Part shown: in pieces, positions 42,598 through 50,464 of the stretch | Position numbering within the stretch: position 1 is the stretch's first letter | How the letters are laid out: every line of letters begins with the position of its first letter | NCBI GenBank assembly: GCA_031459235.1 | Contig: JAVKIY010000005.1 | Coordinates: 7,049-71,048 of the forward strand | Reading direction: 5' to 3' | Length of the DNA stretch: 64,000 bases | DNA from: Fervidifonticultor_A tertius | Lineage (GTDB): Bacteria; Sysuimicrobiota; Sysuimicrobiia; Sysuimicrobiales; Humicultoraceae | The notes under the pieces: model-generated | Database searches by the model: none | What the model was told of the DNA's origin: nothing | Seen by the model: only the letters and a program-made list of their open reading frames with translations | Program-made: the position numbers and the translations under genes

Positions 42598-43809
42598 CTA
42601 CTCGTGTCGCAGCGCCTCGATGGGGTCGAGCCGGGCCGCGCGCTGCGCCGGGTAGAGGCCGAAGAAGAGGCCCACCGCCAGCGCGAACGAGAACGCCAGC
42701 GCGACCGCTGACGGCGCGAGCAGCGTCGCCCAGCCCGCGAACTGCGCGATCAGGCGCGTGGCGAGCACTCCGAGCCCGATCCCGAGGATCCCGCCGCCGG
42801 CGCTCAGCGCGACCGCTTCCACCAGGAACTGCATCAGGATGTCGCGCCGGCGCGCGCCCACGGCCTTGCGGATGCCGATCTCCCGGGTGCGCTCGGTCAC
42901 CGACACCAGCATGATATTCATGATACCGATGCCGCCAACGACCAGCGACACCGCGGCGATCCCCCCCAGGAGCACGGTCATCGTCTGCGCGACCCCTGTC
43001 AGTGTCTGGAGGACGTCGGCCTGGCTGCGGATGGTGAAGTCGTCGGCCTGCCCCGGCGCCAGCCGGTGGCGGGTACGCATCAGCGCGGTCAGGGCCTCTT
43101 CCGCGTCGGGCATCTGCGCCTCCGAGGCCACCTGAACCTGGATCGAGCTGACCGAGCGCGTGCCAAACAGCCGGCGCTGCGCCGTGGTGATCGGCACGAG
43201 CACGACGTCGTCCCGGTCGAAGAACGCGGTGGCGCCCTTGGACTCGAGCACCCCGACGACCGTAAAGGTCACCCCGCGGATCTTCACCTGGGCGCCCACG
43301 GGGTCGACCTCGCCGAACAGGCGCGCGGCCACGGTCTGGCCGAGCAGCGCGACACGGGCGCGGGCGCGCAGCTCGTCGTCGGTGAAGTAGCTGCCACGGA
43401 CGGTCCGGAAGTTGCGGACGGTCTCGTACTCCGGGGTCACCCCCAGGACGCGCGTGAAGGTGTTCTCGGCACGGTAGACGACCTGGGCCTGCCGCTGCAG
43501 CTCGGCGCTCACGCCGGTGACGCCCGGCACCTCGGCGCGGATCGCCTCGGCGTCCTCCAGGGTGAGCGACTGCGCGGGCTCGGCGCGGGCCACCCCGCCC
43601 ACCGACGGCGTGCCCGCGAAGACCGTCAGCAGGTTGCTGCCGAGCGCCTGCACCTGCTCGGTGGTCGCCTGGCGCGCGCCCTGGCCGATCGCCACCATGG
43701 TGACGACCGACGCGACGCCGATGATGACCCCGAGCGCGGTGAGCAGCGACCGGAGCGGGTTAGCCCACATCGCTCGGACCGCCACGCGGGCGCTCGCGAG
43801 CAGGGTCAC
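42598..43809 (-). CDS. MacB-like ABC transporter permease (FtsX domain)
   Basis: A 403-aa membrane protein. The N-terminal membrane helix reads RSLLTALGVIIGVASVVTMV, followed by a large periplasmic MacB core (about residues 45-250). The C-terminal FtsX domain has GIGIMNIMLVSVTERTREIGIRKAVGARRRD and ends YPAQRAARLDPIEALRHE. This is the mechanotransmission subunit of MacAB-type exporters of macrolides, lipoproteins or peptides. Its start overlaps the ATPase stop by four bases. Permease and ATPase are separate chains here, unlike fused E. coli MacB. Confidence 0.92.
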   Translation of the reverse strand: MTLLASARVAVRAMWANPLRSLLTALGVIIGVASVVTMVAIGQGARQATTEQVQALGSNLLTVFAGTPSVGGVARAEPAQSLTLEDAEAIRAEVPGVTGVSAELQRQAQVVYRAENTFTRVLGVTPEYETVRNFRTVRGSYFTDDELRARARVALLGQTVAARLFGEVDPVGAQVKIRGVTFTVVGVLESKGATAFFDRDDVVLVPITTAQRRLFGTRSVSSIQVQVASEAQMPDAEEALTALMRTRHRLAPGQADDFTIRSQADVLQTLTGVAQTMTVLLGGIAAVSLVVGGIGIMNIMLVSVTERTREIGIRKAVGARRRDILMQFLVEAVALSAGGGILGIGLGVLATRLIAQFAGWATLLAPSAVALAFSFALAVGLFFGLYPAQRAARLDPIEALRHE

Positions 43810-44510
43810 CGCCCCGCCCCCCGCGCGGGGGCTCCCCGCAGTGGCGCGTCGCGCACGATCCGGCCATCGCGGAACTGCACCAGCCGCCGGGCGTGCGCGG
43901 CGATGTCGGCCTCGTGCGTGACCAGGACGATGGTCATCCCCCCGCCCGCCAGATCCCGCAGCAGCCCCATGATCTCCTCGGCGGTCGCGGAGTCCAGGTT
44001 GCCCGTGGGCTCGTCCGCCAGGATGATCGCCGGCCGCATCACCAGCGCACGGGCGATCGCCACGCGCTGCTGCTCACCCCCGGAGAGCTGGGTCGGGAGG
44101 TGGCCGGCGCGCTCCCGGAGCCCGACCTGCTCGAGCGCCGCCAGCGCCCGCGCGCGCCGGTCGGCGACCCCGGCGTAGATCATCGGCAGCTCGACGTTCT
44201 CCACCGCGGGCGTCCGCGGGAGCAGGTTGAACGACTGGAAGACGAACCCGATGCGCCGGTTCCGCAGCCGGGCGAGCGCGACGTCGTCCAGCGTCGAGGT
44301 GTCCGTGCCGTCCAGGCGGTACGTCCCCGCCGTGGGGCGGTCGAGCAGCCCCAGGATGTTCATGCACGTGGACTTGCCCGACCCGCTCGGCCCCATGATC
44401 GCGACGAACTCGCCGGCGTCGATGCGGAGCGAGACGCCGCGCAGCGCCCAGACCTCCACGCCGTCCATGCGGTAGACCTTCTCCACATCGCGCAGCTCGA
44501 TCAGCGCCAC
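43806..44510 (-). CDS. MacB/LolD-type ABC transporter ATP-binding protein
   Basis: A 234-aa ATPase. Walker A GPSGSGKST lies at about residues 40-48, then FVFQSFNLLPRTPAVENVEL, signature LSGGEQQRVAIARAL, Walker B IILADEPTGNLDSAT and switch VLVTHEADIAAHA. It pairs with the FtsX-type permease that follows with a four-base overlap, and with the MacA-like adaptor six bases upstream. It powers export or lipoprotein-type mechanotransmission rather than import. Confidence 0.93.
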   Translation of the reverse strand: MALIELRDVEKVYRMDGVEVWALRGVSLRIDAGEFVAIMGPSGSGKSTCMNILGLLDRPTAGTYRLDGTDTSTLDDVALARLRNRRIGFVFQSFNLLPRTPAVENVELPMIYAGVADRRARALAALEQVGLRERAGHLPTQLSGGEQQRVAIARALVMRPAIILADEPTGNLDSATAEEIMGLLRDLAGGGMTIVLVTHEADIAAHARRLVQFRDGRIVRDAPLRGAPARGAGR

Positions 44511-44516
44511 GGCCGG

Positions 44517-45980
44517 CTACCGCCGCTGCCGGAACTGCGGCTGGAAGGGGTTGACGGGCTGGCGGGGCGCGACGCTGTTGGCCGGCCGGCCGGCGCCCAG
44601 GTACACAATCTGCCCTTCCCGCAGGCCGCTTCTGATTTCCACCTGGCGCCCGTCGGTGGCGCCCACGGTCACGGGCACCGGGGTGAGCGTCTCGCCCTCG
44701 ACCACGAGCACCACGCGGGTCGGGTCGGCCCCGCGCACGGCCTCGGCCGGCACCAGCAGGACGTCGCGGCGCTCGAGCACCACGAACTCGGCGTCCACCG
44801 TCATGCCGAGCCGCAGCGCGCGGTCCGGGTTGGCCACCTCCACCACCACGGCGTACTGGGTGACGTTCTGCACCACCGTCGCCTGGGGCGCGATGCGGGC
44901 GACGCGGCCGTCGAACGTGCGATCGCGCAGCGCGTCCGCCGTGATCCGCACCGCCATCCCCACCCGCACCTGGGCGACGTCCGACTCGTCCACGTTCACC
45001 ACGGCCTGCAGCGCGCGCAGGTCGGCGATGGTCATGACGAGCGTGCCGCCGCTCGTCAGCCCGCCGATCACGCTCTGCCCGACCCCGACCGCGAGCTGGG
45101 CGACGATGCCGCCGATCGGCGCGGTGATCTGCGTCTCGGCCAGCCGGTCGCGGGCCTGCCCGGCCTGCGCGCGGGCATTGCGGACCTGCGCCTCGGCCGC
45201 GGCCACGTCCGCGGCCTGGACGCGCTCCGAGAGCTGCTGCGCGCGGGCCTGCTGCAGGGCGACCTCGGCCTCGCGCACCTGCGCGCGAGCGATGGCGACC
45301 TCCTCGGGCCGGCTGCCGGCCTCGGCCTCACGCAGCCGCGCCTGCGCCGCGCGCAGCTGCGCCTCGGCGACCTCGGCCTGGTTCTGCGCCTGGTCGAGCT
45401 GGGAGCGGGCGACCAGCCCACCGTCGTAGAGGGCCTGTGTGCGCTCCAGGTTCTGCCGCGCGAGCGCCGCGGCCAACTCGGCCTGGCGCAGCGCCTCCTT
45501 CGCCTGCTCCACCTGCTCGGGCCGCGTGCCCGCCAGCACCTGCGCGAGCCGCGCCCGCGCCGTGGCCAGCGCGCTCTCGGCCGCCGCCACGCGCGCCGCG
45601 TTCTGGGCCTGCGAGGCCGCCAGCGTGCTGCGCGCCTGCTGGAGACGGGCCTCCGCCGCGGTGAGCGAGGCCTCGGCCGTCTGGAGGCTCGCGCGCGCGT
45701 CACGGTCGTCGATCACCGCCAGGAGCTGCCCGCGCTCGACCCGGTCGCCCTCCTGCACCGCGAGTTGCACGACGGTGCCGGTGGCGCGCGAGCGCACCTC
45801 CACCTGAGCGTAGGGCCGCAGGGTCCAGGTCGCCGAGACGCTCGACGTCAGCGTGCCGCGGGTCACGCGCGCGGTGCGGAGCGTCTCGGAGGCCGCTGGC
45901 GCGGCGGTGCGGGCGCGGTAGAACCAGACCCCGGCGCCAGCGGTCGCCAGGATCGCCAGCACGGCGAGCCAGCGTCTCAC
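44517..45980 (-). CDS. MacA/HlyD-type periplasmic adaptor protein
   Basis: A 487-aa adaptor with an N-terminal membrane anchor (LAVLAILATAGAGVWFYRA, residues 5-23). A lipoyl-like domain split by a long Ala/Gln/Arg coiled coil follows (about residues 85-310, many EAxLRxAQ-type heptads). Barrel-sandwich and membrane-proximal domains then include ITAPIGGIVAQLAVGVGQSV and MTVDAEFVVLERRDVLLVPAEAV. It bridges the MacB-type transporter and the TolC channel. The coiled coil is longer than in MacA, suggesting a tall hairpin. As the first gene of the operon, its promoter should lie in 45981-46186. Confidence 0.92.
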   Translation of the reverse strand: MRRWLAVLAILATAGAGVWFYRARTAAPAASETLRTARVTRGTLTSSVSATWTLRPYAQVEVRSRATGTVVQLAVQEGDRVERGQLLAVIDDRDARASLQTAEASLTAAEARLQQARSTLAASQAQNAARVAAAESALATARARLAQVLAGTRPEQVEQAKEALRQAELAAALARQNLERTQALYDGGLVARSQLDQAQNQAEVAEAQLRAAQARLREAEAGSRPEEVAIARAQVREAEVALQQARAQQLSERVQAADVAAAEAQVRNARAQAGQARDRLAETQITAPIGGIVAQLAVGVGQSVIGGLTSGGTLVMTIADLRALQAVVNVDESDVAQVRVGMAVRITADALRDRTFDGRVARIAPQATVVQNVTQYAVVVEVANPDRALRLGMTVDAEFVVLERRDVLLVPAEAVRGADPTRVVLVVEGETLTPVPVTVGATDGRQVEIRSGLREGQIVYLGAGRPANSVAPRQPVNPFQPQFRQRR

Positions 45981-46186
45981 GGCCGGCCCCGCATGGGCGT
46001 GTCGGTGCGCTCGCTCTCGATCATGCCGCCTCGCACACAGGGTGCAGGTGCGTATACGCGCCCGCCGAGGCCGCAGTTCCTCCGGCCGGCGGACGCCTTC
46101 ACTGACTCCGACAGGGTGACGGGCCGAATGGTTGAGTGCGGTGCGCCGGTGCCGGCGCCACGGGCGGACTCACGACCGCGGAATTC

Positions 46187-46633
46187 CTAGGTGGACGCCT
46201 CGACGAGCAGCACCGCCTCGCCGTCCAGCACCGTCTCCCCCCGCTGGTTCGTGCAGGTCGTCCGCACCGTGAGGCGACGGCGCACCGGGTCGTAGGCCGT
46301 GACCTCGGCGGTCGCGGTGATGGCGTCCCCGGGACGCACGGGCCGGAGGAAGCGGAGACTCTGGCTCACGTAGATGCCCCCGGGCCCGGGCAGGTGCATG
46401 CCGAGCACGGTCGAGATCAGCCCGGCCGTTAGCAGGCCGTGCGCGATCCGGCCGCCGAAGCGGCTGCGCGCGGCGAACGCCTCGTCGAGGTGGAGCGGGT
46501 TGTGGTCGCCGACGAGCGCGGCGTAGGCGTCGATGTCGGAGGCCGCGAGCCTGCGGGTGACCGCGGCGCGCTGGCCCGGGACGAACGCCGGGCCGGCCCC
46601 AGGCCTCGCCGCCGGCGGGCCCTCCGCCGCCAC
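46187..46633 (-). CDS. MaoC-like (R)-specific enoyl-CoA hydratase
   Basis: A 148-aa single-hotdog protein. The hydratase motif GDHNPLHLD lies at residues 42-50 (Asp43 and His48 as the expected catalytic pair), followed by RIAHGLLTAGLISTVLG. It adds water to trans-2-enoyl-CoA or acts on a CoA-linked aromatic pathway intermediate. GTG 46633 begins one base after the coxM stop codon, so it is coupled to the third hydroxylase operon. A Pro/Ala-rich leader of about 18 residues precedes the fold. Its company with a Mo-hydroxylase and an acyl-CoA ligase suggests CoA-thioester catabolism. Confidence 0.87.
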   Translation of the reverse strand: MAAEGPPAARPGAGPAFVPGQRAAVTRRLAASDIDAYAALVGDHNPLHLDEAFAARSRFGGRIAHGLLTAGLISTVLGMHLPGPGGIYVSQSLRFLRPVRPGDAITATAEVTAYDPVRRRLTVRTTCTNQRGETVLDGEAVLLVEAST

Positions 46634-46634
46634 C

Positions 46635-47489
46635 CTACCCCAGCGCGGCCAGCACGGCCCTCGCCCCGTAGACGCGGACCAGCTGCGCGCGGTAGGCCGC
46701 GTCGGCCACCAGATCCTCGAGCAGGTCGACCCCCTCGGGTGCGCGCGCCATCGCCGCGCGCACCGCGGCCTCTGTCGGCTCCTGGCCGCGCAGGGCCTCC
46801 TCAGCGGCGCGGGCGCGGAACGCGTGCGAGGCCGCGCCGGTGAACGCGAGGCGCACGTCCGCGACCCTGCCGTCGCGTCCCAGGCGCACCACCGCCGCGG
46901 CGCCCACGACCGCGAAGCCGCTCGCCGGGTGCTTCATCTTCACGTACGCGCTCCGCGTGCCCGCGGGGAGGATCGGGAACTGCACCTCGACCACGATCTC
47001 GCCGCTCCGCAGCGCGGTCGCGAACAACCCGGTGAACCACTGCCCCGCGGGCACCTTGCGGGTGCCCCGCGGGCCGCGTACCACCACGACGCCGTCACAG
47101 GCAAGCAGAACCGCGGGGTAGTCGGCCGCCGGGTCGGCGTGCGCCAGGCTCCCGCCGATGGTGCCGACGTTGCGCACCTGGAGGTCGCCGATCGCCTCCG
47201 CGGCCTGGGCGAGCGCGGGCAGCCGGCGCCGCACGAGGGCAGCGGCTGCCAGCGCCGCGTGGGTGGTCATCGCGCCGACGGCGATGGCGCCCTTGTCTTC
47301 CTTCACGTAGGCCAGGCGGCCGATCCGGCGCAGGTCGATGATGAACGACGGGCTCGCCACCCGCAGCTTCATCAGCGACAGCAGGCTCTGCCCGCCGGCC
47401 ATGACCTTCGCGTGGCGGTGCCGCCGCAGCAGGCGCAGCGCTTCGTCGAGCGTCGCGGGCGCGGCGTAGTCGAACGCGGCCGGAATCAT
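46635..47489 (-). CDS. coxM: FAD-binding medium subunit (CoxM-like), copy 3
   Basis: A 284-aa flavoprotein subunit beginning MIPAAFDYAAPATLDEAL. It has AKVMAGGQSLLSLMKLRVA (about residues 27-45), IGDLQVRNVGTIGGSLAHAD and KMKHPASGFAVVGAAAVV. It carries electrons from the 2Fe-2S subunit to its acceptor. ATG 47489 overlaps the coxL stop by four bases. It is closely similar in layout to copy 1 (both start MIPA.F.Y). Confidence 0.93.
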   Translation of the reverse strand: MIPAAFDYAAPATLDEALRLLRRHRHAKVMAGGQSLLSLMKLRVASPSFIIDLRRIGRLAYVKEDKGAIAVGAMTTHAALAAAALVRRRLPALAQAAEAIGDLQVRNVGTIGGSLAHADPAADYPAVLLACDGVVVVRGPRGTRKVPAGQWFTGLFATALRSGEIVVEVQFPILPAGTRSAYVKMKHPASGFAVVGAAAVVRLGRDGRVADVRLAFTGAASHAFRARAAEEALRGQEPTEAAVRAAMARAPEGVDLLEDLVADAAYRAQLVRVYGARAVLAALG

Positions 47490-49846
47490 GGGCGCACCTC
47501 CCCGCGCTGCTGAATGGCGTGCCAGACGCGCCGCGGCGTGTACGGCATGTCGAGGTGGGTGATGCCAAGCGGCGCCAGCGCGTCCATGACCGCGTTGGCG
47601 ACCGCGGCGGTGGACGCGATCGTTCCTGTCTCGCCGATGCCCTTCAGGCCCAGCGGGTGGTGCGGCGAGGGCGTGACCGTGCGGTCGGTCTCCATGCGCG
47701 GCACCTGCGGCGCGCGCGGTACCGCGTAGTCGAGCATCGACGCGGTGAGGAGCTGCCCGTTGCGGTCGTAGACCGCCTCCTCGAGGAGCGCCTGGGCGAT
47801 GCCCTGCACGATGCCGCCATGCACCTGGCCGTCCACGATCATCGGGTTGATCACCCGGCCGCAGTCGTCCACGGCGACGTAGCGCAGCAGCCGCACCTCG
47901 CCGGTTTCCGGCACCACCTCCACGGTGCAGGCGTGCGCGCCGAAGGGGTAGACGAAGTTGGGCGGGTCGTAGAACGCCGTCGCCTCCATGCCGGGCTCGA
48001 CGCCGGCGGGCAGGTTCCATGCCAGCGTGGCCTGCAGCGTGATCTCCTGAATAGACTTGCTCCGGTCCGGGCTGCCGCGCACGCTGAAGCGGCCGTCCTG
48101 GAAAACGACATCGTCCGGGGAGGCCTCGAGCAGGTGCGCAGCGATTTGCCGGCCCTTCTCGATCAGCCGGTCGCACGCGGTGACCACCGCGCCGCTCCCG
48201 ACCACGGTGGTCCGGCTCCCGTAGGTCCCCCACCCCATTGGCGTGCGGGCCGTGTCGCCCGAGACGATCTCCACGTCCTCGAACGGCACACCCAGCCGGT
48301 CGGCGACGATCTGGGCGAAGGTGGTCTCCTCGCCCTGGCCGTGGGGCGACTCGCCGATCATCACCTCGACCTTTCCGGTGGGCGCCATGCGCACCGTGGC
48401 CGACCCGTACAGCCCGCCCTGAAAGCCGACCGCGCCGGCCACGGGCGAGGGCCCGAGCCCGCAGATCTCCACGTAGGTGGACAGCCCCAGACCCAGGTAG
48501 CGCCCGGCCTTGCGGGCCGCGGCCTGCTCGCGCCGAAACGCCTCATAGTCGACCATCGCGAGCGCGCGCGCGAGCGCGACGTCGTAGTCGCCGCTGTCGT
48601 AGGTGATGCCGGCGGGGACGGTGTAGGGGAACTTCTCCTTGGGGATGAAGTTGCGGCGTCGTACCTCGGCGGGGTCGAGGCCGGTCTTCGCGGCCACGAG
48701 GTCGACGGCGCGTTCGACCAGGTAGGTCGCCTCGGGCCGACCCGCGCCGCGGTAGGCGTCCACCGGCGTCGTGTTGGTCACGACCCCGTGCACCGTGTAC
48801 TCCACGGCGCTGATCGTGTAGGCCCCGGCGAGCATGAGGCCGTGCAGGATAGTCGGGATCCCGGGCGCGGCCAGCGACAGGTAGGCTCCCAGGTTGGCGT
48901 AGGTCCGACCGCGCAGCGCGAGCAGCGTCCCGTCGCTGCGCGCGGCGATCTCCAGGTCGGTGATGTGATCGCGGCCGTGGATGGTCGCCAGGTAGTTCTC
49001 GCGCCGGTCCTCGGTCCACTTGACCGGCCGGCCGAGCTCGCGCGCCAGGAACGCGACCAGGGCGTCCTCGGGGTAGACCGGGATCTTGGACCCGAACCCA
49101 CCCCCGACCTCGGGCGCGATCACGCGGAGCTTGTGCTCGGGCATCTTGAGGACGATCGAGAGCACGAACCGGTGGATGTGCGGGTTCTGCGAGGTCACCC
49201 ACACCGTCAGCTCGCCCGTCGCCGGGTTGGCGTGCGCGGTCGCCGCGCGCGCCTCCATCGCGTTCGGGATGAGCCGCTGGTTGGTGAACCGCTGGTGGAT
49301 CACGACGTCTGCGGCGGCGAACGCTGCGCGGGCGTCGCCGCCTGTGGTCGTCCACGTGAAGGCCGTGTTGTCGGGGACGTCGTCGTGGAGCCTCGGCGCG
49401 CCGGCCCGGGTGGCCTCTTCCTGGTTGATCACGGCGGGCAGCGGCTCGTAGCTCACCGCGACGAGCTCCGCCGCGTCTCGCGCCGCGTACCGATCCTCGG
49501 CGACCACCACCGCGACGCCCTCGCCCACGTGGCGGACGCGGTCATCCGCCAGCACCGGCCGACGCGGGACCTTGAGCTCGCAGCCCGGCACCAGCCAGGC
49601 GCACGGCATCGGCGCCAGGCGGTCGGCCAGGTCGCGCCCGGTGAAGACCGCGCGCACGCCCGGGTGGCGGCGGGCGCGGCTCGCGTCGATCCTGGTGATC
49701 CGGGCGTGGGCGTGGGGGCTGCGGACGACCGCGGCGTAGAGCACGCCGGGGAGCGTGACGTCATCGGTGAAGGTGGCCTTGCCGGTAATCAGCTGCGGGT
49801 CGTCGCGGCGCTTGACGCGCGCGCCGAAGAGCCTGCTGACTGCCAT
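47486..49846 (-). CDS. coxL: Molybdopterin-binding large subunit (CoxL-like), copy 3
   Basis: A 786-aa catalytic subunit. EVGGGFGSK lies at residues 246-254, the active-site loop AYRGAGRPE at 364-372, and the catalytic Glu739 in GIGETG. The AYRGAGRPE loop marks a form-II, non-CO enzyme; the family includes aromatic-CoA and heteroaromatic hydroxylases or reductases. Gene order here is S-L-M on the minus strand. The gene starts four bases after coxS. The adjacent MaoC and divergent acyl-CoA synthetase suggest a CoA-activated substrate. Confidence 0.93.
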   Translation of the reverse strand: MAVSRLFGARVKRRDDPQLITGKATFTDDVTLPGVLYAAVVRSPHAHARITRIDASRARRHPGVRAVFTGRDLADRLAPMPCAWLVPGCELKVPRRPVLADDRVRHVGEGVAVVVAEDRYAARDAAELVAVSYEPLPAVINQEEATRAGAPRLHDDVPDNTAFTWTTTGGDARAAFAAADVVIHQRFTNQRLIPNAMEARAATAHANPATGELTVWVTSQNPHIHRFVLSIVLKMPEHKLRVIAPEVGGGFGSKIPVYPEDALVAFLARELGRPVKWTEDRRENYLATIHGRDHITDLEIAARSDGTLLALRGRTYANLGAYLSLAAPGIPTILHGLMLAGAYTISAVEYTVHGVVTNTTPVDAYRGAGRPEATYLVERAVDLVAAKTGLDPAEVRRRNFIPKEKFPYTVPAGITYDSGDYDVALARALAMVDYEAFRREQAAARKAGRYLGLGLSTYVEICGLGPSPVAGAVGFQGGLYGSATVRMAPTGKVEVMIGESPHGQGEETTFAQIVADRLGVPFEDVEIVSGDTARTPMGWGTYGSRTTVVGSGAVVTACDRLIEKGRQIAAHLLEASPDDVVFQDGRFSVRGSPDRSKSIQEITLQATLAWNLPAGVEPGMEATAFYDPPNFVYPFGAHACTVEVVPETGEVRLLRYVAVDDCGRVINPMIVDGQVHGGIVQGIAQALLEEAVYDRNGQLLTASMLDYAVPRAPQVPRMETDRTVTPSPHHPLGLKGIGETGTIASTAAVANAVMDALAPLGITHLDMPYTPRRVWHAIQQRGEVRP

Positions 49847-49850
49847 GGCC

Positions 49851-50333
49851 TCACCTCCGCTTCGCGTTCTGTCCCTCCATCTTGCGGGCGGCCGCCTGCA
49901 CCGCGTTGACGATGTGCTGGTAGCCGGTGCAGCGGCAGAGGTTGCCCTCCAGGCCGTGGCGGATCTGGTCCTCGGTCGGCTTCGGGTGGCGCTCCAGAAT
50001 CTGGAGCGCGGTCATCATCATGCCCGGGGTGCAGAAGCCGCACTGGAGCCCGTGCTCTTCCCAGAACGCCTCCTGGATGGGGTGGAGCTGGCCGTTGCGC
50101 GCCAGGCCCTCGACCGTGCGCACCTCGCCGCCGTCCGCCTGGACGGCGAGCAGCGTGCACGACTTCACCGCCAGGCCGTTGAGGTGCACGGTACAGGCCC
50201 CGCAGCTCGTCGTGTCGCAGCCGATGTGCGTGCCGGTCAGGCCCAGGACGTCGCGGAGGTAGTGCACCAGCAGCAGGCGGGGCTCGACGTCGTGCGTGGT
50301 CTTCGCCCCGTTGACGGTGATGGTGACCTTCAT
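49851..50333 (-). CDS. coxS: 2Fe-2S small subunit (CoxS-like), copy 3
   Basis: A 160-aa protein with first-cluster cysteines 39, 44, 47 and 59 (CDTTSCGAC...C) and second-cluster cysteines 98, 101, 133 and 135 (CGFC...CRC). It is of standard length and starts at MKVTITVNG, unlike the extended copy 2. ATG 50333 lies seven bases after a GGGAGGTGATC Shine-Dalgarno-like stretch. It is the first gene of the third hydroxylase operon and is divergent from the acyl-CoA synthetase gene, 131 bases away. Confidence 0.93.
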   Translation of the reverse strand: MKVTITVNGAKTTHDVEPRLLLVHYLRDVLGLTGTHIGCDTTSCGACTVHLNGLAVKSCTLLAVQADGGEVRTVEGLARNGQLHPIQEAFWEEHGLQCGFCTPGMMMTALQILERHPKPTEDQIRHGLEGNLCRCTGYQHIVNAVQAAARKMEGQNAKRR

Positions 50334-50464
50334 ATGGCGATCACCTCCCGGATCGGCGCGTGTCACCGAGGTGCTGGGCGTGTAGCGCCGGATTCGCGCG
50401 CGCGCCGCGGATTCCTGCGACCGGCAGGGAGCGCCCGGGGCGCGGTCCAAATGGGTAGGCGGAG

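Noticed and set aside
46050..46059. GCGTATACGC palindrome upstream of the MacA-like gene as a promoter or operator
   Set aside because: The palindrome is real, but it is short and no -35 or regulator gene accompanies it. It is not distinctive enough to annotate.
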